Source of the DNA: Schistocephalus solidus
Lineage: Eukaryota > Platyhelminthes > Cestoda > Diphyllobothriidea > Diphyllobothriidae
NCBI GenBank assembly: GCA_017591395.1
Contig: WEDG01000230.1
Span: 124,001-188,000, forward strand
DNA: 64,000 nucleotides
Direction: 5' to 3'
The notes below the pieces were generated by a model. It saw nothing but the letters and a program-made list of their open reading frames with translations. It did no database searches and was not told the origin of the DNA. Position numbers and translations under genes: made by a program. Below are positions 55,481 through 64,000 of the stretch, in pieces (within the stretch, counting starts at the first letter, position 1; each line of letters begins with the position of its first letter).

Positions 55481-57310
55481 CTTATTCGTTTGGGCCCTCA
55501 AGTGCGTTCAAGGCAATCCTTAAGGCTCCTGCTGTGGACGCGCTAACCTTCATCTACCCGACCGAGTTCAGCTCAGTCACGCTCCTCTGGGCAGCCGCAG
55601 CCATCGGGACCTCATGTGAACGCGCCACACCAACTGGGTAAAGCTCGCTCCAGGAGACCTATTCACCCTACTGCTACTGAAGTCTTGATCCTCAGGTATG
55701 ATTTAATGTCGTCAACCCACAGTCTAGCCTCGCCACCGGCCACTGTTGCTTGAAACAACAGCACATGGTTCTAAAAAACAGTAAAGCCCTCCTTTTGATG
55801 AATACTGTCTTATCCTGATAATCAGGGATCAACCTGTTGAGTGTAGCCGCCCGATGTACAAACACTACCTCAAGCAGCTGCAAGATGATCAGGCATATTG
55901 TTGATTGGTCCGAGGGGAGGTGACAGATGTGCCTTACCCCCTCAGAGAGAGAAAAACCCTAAAGTTTAAATATGAAGGCGTCATGTTAGCCTAGTTCTCA
56001 ATCCTAACGATGGAACAGTTTCGGTAACTGTCAGCCTTTAAACCGACGGCACTTCGAGTGATGGAGTATTTCTAAAATACGTCAGATTTACCGCGTGTGG
56101 TCAACCCCACTACTGCTCTCCCTCTACCTGATGCGCATAGGACTGGATCAGGCTGACTTCTGCCCTTGATGTTGTCCGAATCATTTATATCCCCCACTTC
56201 CGAATAAAAAGCATTCACATTTAAAAGAGATGTTTTGTGGGCTGCAATCAGACAGATAGGCGAGTAAGAGATACATACCCGCACTCTACAGGGAACCGCA
56301 GCTGTCGGTTTTAAAAGGAAAGATAAGTTCAGAATGTAACATAAAGGCAAAGATTTCAAACTAACCACCTTACCAGTCAGGCTTTTTAGAAAATTTCACG
56401 TTTTGAAAGAACATATTAAAAAAACAAAAGTTGGATGTTACCAAACGAACAGTTTCCTGTCAAACGGATTCTTAGCTAGAAATACAGATAACAGAGAGTT
56501 CAGTGGTGTTGCTAACAGACAAGCAAATACAATTCGCAGAACAGTAATTTAAGGTCTTATGGGAATGTCGCCTCTAAAGAGGGTGATTTAGTTCTGTTAA
56601 TAGGCGGAGGTCTAAAAGTATGCCCGTCGTATTGTGAGCTTCGTGTCTTGCAGGCAACGCCCAAGGACCGATTGCACTCGCTCCGGTCATTATCCTCGCC
56701 GGGGGCGGGATGAGGCTACAAGTTCAAACGTCCTCTCAGTTTACCGAAGGACCTCCTGATTGCTGACTGCTTGCTGGTAAGTTGCCATCTGCCATTGGGA
56801 TTGCAAGGCAAAACGCACATTTCGTTTCAATTCAGCAAGGGTTCAAATCTAAGGCCCACCTTGTCTGAGGTTTAAGCAAAGCTGACTAACAATGGCATAT
56901 GAATGCAAAATGACCATTGTAATCTCGTGGGTAACTACAATGCTTAATCCGGAATACGTGCCTGATACTTTTGCCTTTAATTGTCCATAAGAAATGATGA
57001 GCTTCTACCAATTTATTCAAGGAATATACAGCCAATGGTAAACCTATTGATAGGAAAGGGGAATAAGTACCGCCATATTACAGGTGGCCTTGTGTTCAAC
57101 TAACAAGGCAGGTTGAGGTTAATCTTAGGATAAGTTGGTCGCAAATGGGTATATGGATGCCAGAGTAATAGGAGAGGATAAGCAATACATTTCAGGGCGT
57201 CAAATATCTCTGCGCCTCAAACTCGAAATATCCTAAATCTACCCGTAACCCCAGCGACGGTTCGACCAACGTTGTCAACTGTGTTCAACATATTTCCCAG
57301 AGCAGGGTGG
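55481..57310. other. Unassigned stretch
   Basis: Frames of up to 98 codons, none with a domain. Confidence 0.35.
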
Positions 57311-57314
57311 GCCC

Positions 57315-57700
57315 AGGCATGGTAGTTTGCGCGTGAAGTAGTTTATAGTGATTGAAGGCTTGCATAGCACCAACTTTACTCTCTTCCTCAAGACACAGTC
57401 AAGAAAATCGGTGGTTTGATCAGGCGCAGATGACTGGCGCGACGGAAACACGCGCCTTGGCGTGTCACCACACCCGGTGCTCTACGCGTATGAAAACAGG
57501 ATTTTACACAAGCCGTCTCCGGTCTTTTCGACTCTGTCTGGATTAAGTTCCACCTTGAAGAAGAGAGATGGCAATAGTTTCTGCGCATGCTTACTATCTC
57601 TATTAACTAATCCACGCGCAAGTCACCGTCCTTGCAGCCACCTTGCTGTGGAGCACACTGTGTGTGTCGTCGGCAGCGACGATCGATCTGTCATGCCTCT
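57315..57700. repeat. Dispersed repeat C, two partial copies in inverted order
   Basis: 57315-57480 shows the minus orientation (gtttgcgcgtgaagtag, gacacagtcaagaaaatcgg, gatgactggcgcgac). 57500-57700 shows the plus orientation (gtctccggtcttttcgactc, cacgcgcaagtcaccgtcc, gctgtggagcacactg). The two face each other. Confidence 0.65.
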
Positions 57701-57720
57701 CTTTTACAATACTTATTATT

Positions 57721-59990
57721 AATGTTTAATCCTCGTCTGGTTCTGTTAAGTTTTTAGATAGAGTCCTTCCTAAGTCGCAATAGGGCCCTTTTTACATTTT
57801 CCGGTGAGGCCGAACCTGCACGCAGGTAGCGGTTTCTCGGTGACAAAGGCTATGTCATCGTCAGAACCGACCGGAGCGCTTTACTTGCGAAAAATTAGAA
57901 AACGTACATTTCCAATAGATGGATGTGCAACGTACGTGCCCGTCAGCTATTGGCAACTTGTATCTATTCCCCATCGCTCGTGTGTGGTCTCGCTGACACC
58001 GGGTTTGACATTCAGGGGGGTGTGAGCGGAAAGCTTCATCATCATAACTGCTGCGTAAAGCCCCATGTCTGTCGCAAGTCGCCGCAGCCATCACCGGTTC
58101 CTACTGCCAAAAATTGGCACTGTATATGATCCTAGTTATACGCACACTTCGCACGTGCGTGCGGGTGTGGCAAGCCCCGCCCACGCAACGTTCTCTCACT
58201 TCCACCGATTTCGGCCCTTCTCTCTCTCTCTCTCTCCCTCTCTCTCTAATTATCTATCTATATTTCTCTCTCTCTCTCTACTGTTAAGCACATCGCTATT
58301 CCCAGTATGAAGTGTGCGTGGGCGTTGCAGGTATTGATTGGCGGTATTTACGACCATGAGAACTACCTACACAATTCGCAGTAAAGTTGTGTGGAGGAGA
58401 CTCAGGTTTCCGCTGGTACTAAATAAAACGTTGACTGGAGGATGATCCCACAAGTTCACACCCTACCAATAGATCCAAGTGTTGCCTAACGCACTGAATA
58501 ATTTCGTTATTGTTCGCAGTAATGCTTGAGTAAAAATTAGTGAGGGAAGTTGCAGGCCGGACATACTGCAGACTACGAATATTGGTCACGGCCGGGATCA
58601 TATAGAGGCCCCCCAAAATCATTGCGCAAGATCACCTGTAATGATGGTAAATCTGTCTGTCGTGATAATTATGCATGGAGAGAGTAACAGCAAAATGATT
58701 GTGAGCAGTGAAAGGTAAGAGAGAACACATTGCGTTGTACGTAGAGGGGTCTGTAGAGTGTAAATTTACTTTTAAATGAAAATAGTATAAGCGGGCATTC
58801 GAAGCAAAAGTTGTGTAGGCAGCATTAGACCCATTTTCATTTTATTCCATGTTTACATTAACTTGGTCCTGATGCTTTGCTTTATGCTTAAGGCGTCGTA
58901 TTACGGAGATCAAAGGCAGCACAAATTAAACCCTATCTAGAGAAATATTAAATACGTGTACCTAATGAACTATTGTTGAAGGGATATTCTGCTATAAAAA
59001 ATCTGAATTGCATAGCCCTGCACAGAATGAACCAACAGACACCACGCGAACACACGGAAAGTCCTGTGTTTAGGTGCACTCATCGCAAGTGAAATACGTA
59101 GGTCTTTCTTAGGGATTAAGTTTTTTTGTGAGGTGGAGGTAAGAATCACATATTCGATGTCTGCCCAAATTTAAGTGACAAAACTAGAAAACTGCAACCG
59201 TCGAATCCTCGTCGGGTGGTCTACCGTTGAACTATGGCTACCATGCCTACTGGATGTGCAAAATAACCGACAGTTCTCTCTTCCGTTCATATAAGGCGCA
59301 CTTACTGTTACCTAGGTCATGTGGTTGTGCTGCACTTTAACGGCACAATTTACAACTGCGAAGAAAAATTGTTTACTAACCTCATTCGTATAACCAGATT
59401 AAAAAAATTGCCTGTACGCGAAAATGGCATGCTACTAACTGCCAGTCGAAACCTTTAAATATACCTCTTGATTAGCTGTCAGCAAAGGGTGATAAGCTCA
59501 ACTCAGGCAGGCGTTTTTCCGATTCGGTGTCGATGAACGACGCGGCTGCATAGGTTTAGGTGCACTGCCAGGTAACCGGGGGTTGGCATATTACGAATAA
59601 GATGCTGTACGAAAACAAAGATGAACGCGTACGTGGACGCTGAGTCAGGTTGTTATTATTGTGTTTTTAGGGGGTTAGGTCAATTTGTTTGCAGCACTGC
59701 CGGTATTTTAAAAGTTGCATAATCTACCCTCCGCGCTTCAGGACAAGAAATGCAAACAGTTGTTCAGAGAACGTGGACTCTAGTGTTCTTGAGGGGAAGC
59801 GAAGCTACTTAGCATGTGTTACGGAATATTTAAAAATTGTGTCATGAGGGCTGAAGGATCGAGTTTTTGTAAGAGCTTCAACTTTCCATGGTAACAGTTC
59901 CTACATTGAACTTGCTGCTCGAGTACAGCTGAACATAGCTTTACAAAAACCTACGGCACCGAGATGTTTCCAACGTCTGCCAACCACTTC
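57721..59990. other. Mostly unassigned, with a TC-rich microsatellite
   Basis: 58218-58279 is a broken (TC)n tract. On the minus strand near 59199-59236 there is a partial tRNA-like piece (TAGTTCAACGG and GGATTCGACGG). No gene recognised. Confidence 0.4.
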
Positions 59991-59999
59991 ACATATCAA

Positions 60000-61860
60000 A
60001 AGAAGAAGAGACCTTCACCGGGCGAGGTTTATTAGGTGTCAGGCACTTCGGACCGTAGTTTCGTCTACCCATTTTCAGAGCCCAGAGAGCCATGCTCACC
60101 GCTTTCATTATATATGGCTCGTTGCCTTATGTGTAGCCTGCCAATTCAGACTGTCGGGCCGCATCGGACCTGCATATCACAGTGACTTGTGTCGTCACCA
60201 TCACCACCGCCACCCCGGTTTGACTGCCTGTTGGGCTGCGTTGGCCTGCCTCATTGTACTATGGTTTGTTTCACCCCCACGCTCATTGAACGCGGAGATA
60301 ATTGGCAGCCCCAATTTGTTTAAAGCCCCGTCGACCTCCTGTCAAAAAGTTTCGTAAAACCAGCTAGGGGCAGGCAAATAAATGTGGCGGTTTGACTGAG
60401 CGGTCGGTAGACATCCAGGCTTCTTTTATCTGCCTTGACGTGCGATCGTCTCTTCGGCCCACAATTTTCACGGTGTCAAAGCTGAAGGTGCGTGCCATCT
60501 GCACGGCATTGTTGTTACCTCTGACTTTGGGTACAACCTTCGTACAGCCAACCGATGCTCATGCATTCGCGTTCGTAGCTGTCGACCGGTTTCTCCAACA
60601 TAGTTGCACGTACTGCAGCTGAAGTGAAGTCGGTAGACAACGGCTGACTTCTCCTGCTTAGGGATAGGCTCGTTCGGAAGCAGCATATGCTGACAGATTG
60701 CTGAGTTAGACCTGTGGAAACGCCTATTCCGACAGCCACGTGAGACATAGCCATGGTTTTGTAGACCCCTTTCATAGACGGAATGCTCCGCCAGGACTTT
60801 GCTGATAACACTCTTCGTTATACCTTCTTCGTGCCACTCAATTCCGTTCAATAAACGCTCGTGGGGAGCTGTTGGCTGTGAAAAGTTCCCGGAGAAGCTT
60901 CATCTCGCACTGTTTACTGGCTGGCGTGCTGTAGTGAGCTTCTAACCGTTGGTAGAAATTGCTCACACAGATTCGTTTGTGTTGCAGCTGGTGGTTGCTG
61001 TTGTAACTGAGTATTTGCAGCGTGTCCGTTGGTTTTCAGTAGACCGACGTTACCATTTTTCCGTCTGTTTGGCAATAGACGAGAAAGTCCAAGAACGGAA
61101 ATCCGCCCTCCACATCTTATTCCACTGTGAACTTTATATCAGGGAAATTGAGTTTAGTCTCTCTTTTAGTAGGTGATGCTAGCTTGGTCGATGACAATGA
61201 AAGTGTCCCCGACGTAGCGTGCGAAAAATGTGGGTTTGTATTCTTTGAATAGCCGTCTTTGTATTGTTTTGCGGCAAAATCTCTGCAATTATCCCAGAGA
61301 GTGTGGACCCCATCCAGGTGCCCTTGATTTGCTTATATGTGGTTCGTTCGAAGGTGAGGAATGTATTGAGATAATGCTCCATGAACTCTATGTGGTGCTC
61401 ACAGCTGTTGGCTGGCCCTCATTCTCATCGTAATTTTGAGGTAAAAGGTCACTGAGTGTTTCGACGGCAAGAGCTTGTTGTATGTGCATGAAGAGTGAGG
61501 TAACATCAATGAAAACCATCCGGTCATCCGATTCAAATGTGACTGCCTTAAAATTTTGTTTCGGTAGTCCACCTTGTCGACCAAAAATCCTTGATTGGCA
61601 TTTGTCAATGGGCAAAAGAACGCCTCTTCTTCGTTTGACATACCAGCTGGGAATGATATTTTCGCTACCATTCCACATATGCTCGCAATGGGTTCGTACT
61701 TTACTGGCCCTGGGCACCCTAGTTCGACACCTGCGTATCGATGACCGTATCAGAACACAAGTTCGTTGACCAATTTTGCATCGCCTCCCGCCAGCCGGTC
61801 TCAACACATCAAGTCGAGAAGCAAATGGACCTGCGCCCACTTAATTCGAGTCGCTATCAA
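60000..61860 (-). pseudogene. PLE family B: reverse transcriptase, GIY-YIG endonuclease and 3' end, decayed
   Basis: Minus strand. RT motif A region FESDDRMVFIDVTSLF and IQQALAVETLSDLLPQNYDE (about 61540-61430); YLNTFLTFERTTYKQIKG and TWMGSTLSGIIAE (61375-61270); FARYVGDTFIVID (61225-61190) at the catalytic box, with YVGD (61216-61205) in place of the PLE consensus YVDD, so the first aspartate is lost. Post-RT sequence runs to about 60850. The endonuclease frame 60851-60468 has VVYRLHFSCSTCNYVGETG and RQLRTRMHEHRLAVRR, a well-kept GIY-YIG core. The 3' end (60468-60000) matches 14560-14850 and ends in a short CTT run. Frameshifts separate the domains. Confidence 0.88.
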
Positions 61861-61918
61861 CGGGGCAGTCCATAAATGTTTGCCTATCCAGATGGCGCCT
61901 GTGGCCGCATAGAGGGCA

Positions 61919-62197
61919 TTGGAGCCAACCAAGAGGCCTGTGTCTAAAGACGTTGACTCACCCTCTCACTTACGTCGATTCTCCTTGAGTCACAATTCCA
62001 ATTCTAAACCTGCGTCACCAGCCCCAAATTCACATAGACCTAAGACAGTTACAGTAAATGTTTCCCCACCTCACTACGGCAGTAGTCCTTCGAATTACCC
62101 TACGGCCAATAGTAATTCTGGGTTTCGTTGCCCACTTTTTAATCAAACGCATCACGGGCCACCAAATCCGCCCACTCAAGACAGCCATCATCGATGA
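61919..62197 (+). other. Open frame of 92 codons, Pro/Ser/Asn-rich, unrecognised
   Basis: ATG at 61919. Composition is Ser, Pro and Asn-rich with several His (SPSHLRRFSLSHNSNSKP, PPHYGSSPSNYPTANSNSG) and would be disordered. It lies just upstream of the PLE B remnant on the opposite strand. It could be an exon of a host gene with a disordered region, or chance. No splice sites or homologue can be asserted. Confidence 0.2.
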
Positions 62198-62264
62198 AGG
62201 GGTAGCGATGGTGTATTTTGTAGTTGAGTGCATACGGAGGTCTGAGATTCGTGTGGTATGACAT

Positions 62265-64000
62265 CATCTAGTCTCACCACCTCCTATGTGGCTGCAACAA
62301 GTTTATTAAGTCTGCCTTACTCTAATTTACGCTCTTTCCTTGCTCTATAGGGCGTCAATCTATCTGAATAAGCCGCCTGTTTCGGGTTAGAATTCAATGG
62401 CCATTTCAAATCATGGTGGCAAAGAGTCCCAGTTTCCGATGAAATTAAGCAGTTCTCCCTATTGCTCAACTAGAGCACTCTTCACCAATTTTGTGCAAAA
62501 CAATAAGAAAACGTAACCCTTGGTGGAAAGTGTCACTTAGATGTTATTTTTGAATTAACTAATTCGTGCGGTAGGAAAAAATAATGAAAGCTGAGGTATA
62601 ATATAATTCCTGCTGGTAGCAGATAAACTGGTTGTGCAAAGTAGTCTGGATATGCAAGTGCTGATGCAAAGACGACGTTTCATAAGCTTGTCAGGATTGT
62701 AAATTGAGCCTCAATTAGTACCAACTAGGGAATAAACTGGTTGGACTTTGTAAAGGACCTGCAGACCGTTCGACATAACCGCACACATCCAACTGGCCTA
62801 ACCATGATAAAATGCTGAACCTTTGACCACGGAAAAATTTAAAAGCCTAGCAGCATCGCAAAATAAGTGCGATGCTTTTTTAAATTTTACTCTAATTAGT
62901 CTTAATTTTTTGACGCTTAGTCTCAGACACGGCAGGCCAGACCAGATTGCACCAAGGAAAATTAACCACAAAGTGGGTTAAAGTTGTTGACATCGATTAT
63001 TTGTGATGGGCTTACATCCAAATTATCTACATGGAAAAAGGATTTAGTTTTAAGAAATGGTCGTCTATCTAATCTTACAATTGCAGAAAAACCGATCTGA
63101 AAAGTATAGATAAAAAACTCATTAAAATGAACGCTTTTCTTCAGGGAATAGGCAAGTTAAACAAAGAATTTTGAGATGATTTATCAGCAAAGATATTGGA
63201 CTGAGAAAATTCAATTTCTGGCATATTTACATCGATTTCTTTTGCCAATATAGCCGTTAAGGCCTATGTACTTACCACCTGACCCAGCGGGCTTACACGC
63301 GCACTCTCTTTCTCTCCGTCTTTCTCGGTCGCGATCGGAAGCACACCACTTCCCTTGAGATTCATATTCGCCGATCTCACCTGTTAGAAGAACTGCGATG
63401 GTTGTCAGTTTTGAGAGGTCAGATACGCTGACTCGCAAAGTATGACAGTAAGAGGCATTCTGGAGATTAGAACGTGCGTGAGTGCATGACGCCCTGTCGG
63501 CCAGCCGTCGTGAGAAGCTCGCCTCATAGCCTTTAGCGCCACGTGCGAACGAGACACTCCGACTTCTGAATTTCCGCAACCCAATTCACTATTTGAAGCG
63601 CTGGATTTCAAATCCATAGTCAAAGCAGATTATGCCCCTGCTTAATAAAAATATCTAATTACTAGTGAATTACTCCTTCTTAGTAATAAAATAAACCAGT
63701 TCAAGAATGTTATCGAAGTGGCAATCTTAACGCTGCAGTTAGTCTTCCCATCCGCATGTGCCAGCAGTCCACGTAATTACTTAACAGCCTGAGGAGAATA
63801 TTACAATGCTAGCAACCGATTAACTAGAAAGGTCGTAAGAATCATTAGCTTATGAATCAGGTGCATCAAGATTTATAGTTAATAATAAAAGCTAAACCTG
63901 AACCTGCGACTCAAGGTTAGTCTTAATCAATAGAAATCTGTACAACATTTGCGTGTTTGTTTATTCGGGTATACATTTTGAAAGTCTCAGACTTTTAAAA
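62265..64000. other. Unassigned stretch
   Basis: The minus frames 63579-63211 (122 codons) and 63623-63405 lack a domain; part of the first is driven by a CT-rich stretch near 63305-63330. Nothing else recognised. Confidence 0.35.

Noticed and set aside
57820..57870. Minus-strand CTGACGA followed by TGACA/TGTCA hairpin and GAGAAAC
   Set aside because: Four extra bases separate the helix from GAAA and no stem I is found. Possibly a very decayed PLE end, but not supportable.
59199..59236. tRNA-like sequence on the minus strand
   Set aside because: Box A and box B-like words are only about 12 nt apart, so there is no room for an anticodon arm; at most a deleted SINE head.

Overview
This window looks like repeat-dominated, gene-poor nuclear DNA of an animal. 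The best guess is a flatworm, possibly a diphyllobothriid-type tapeworm. That assignment is inference: it rests on the mix of Penelope-like elements (PLEs), a LINE with a zinc-finger-like tail, tRNA-derived SINEs, hammerhead ribozymes and long microsatellites, and on general resemblance to flatworm repeats; no marker gene settles it. I recognise no intact host protein-coding gene. Nearly all open frames are shadows of repeats or pieces of decayed retroelements.

Layout. 1-4.4 kb: mostly unrecognised sequence, a (TCC)n tract and two old dispersed copies of a ribozyme repeat. 4.5-7.5 kb: a tandem satellite with a monomer of about 352 bp, flanked on both sides by inverted partial copies. 7.8-8.4 kb: a PLE endonuclease fragment with an inverted arm. 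8.4-9.4 kb: a foldback element with very long inverted repeats (second copy at 23.4-24.3 kb, fragments at 11.4 and 44.2 kb). 13.8-15.0 kb: PLE family B fragments joined tail to tail and ending in (CTT)n. 15-27 kb: SINE heads, a SINE carrying a hammerhead, a PLE A inverted pair, telomere-like tracts and long dispersed repeats. 27.5-32.3 kb: dispersed repeat C and then a nearly full-length but frameshifted LINE (endonuclease, reverse transcriptase, zinc-finger-like tail) on the minus strand. 33-40 kb: telomere-like tracts and repeat C. 40.4-41.6 kb: PLE family C with RT and GIY-YIG. 42-43.8 kb: 5' part of a second LINE copy. 49.6-49.9 kb: microsatellites. 51.7-52.3, 55.2 and 60.0-61.9 kb: further PLE pieces. 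The remaining stretches are unassigned.

Main discovery. Read on its minus strand, each monomer of the 4.5-7.5 kb satellite contains a type I hammerhead ribozyme: stem I CCCA/TGGG, core CTGAGGA, stem II GCCGA/TCGGC, GAAA, a palindromic helix III ACACGTGT and a GUC cleavage triplet, all in the right order. Older dispersed copies carry the canonical CTGATGA, and one shows a compensatory stem II change (GCCGG/CCGGC). A second, unrelated hammerhead lies 28 nt downstream of the Pol III box B of a tRNA-derived SINE (18051-18095). Two further families (16.1/41.95 kb, and PLE A 3' ends) have hammerhead-like cores. Several non-autonomous and PLE retroelement families thus appear to carry self-cleaving RNA motifs side by side. 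All of this is read from sequence and has not been tested.
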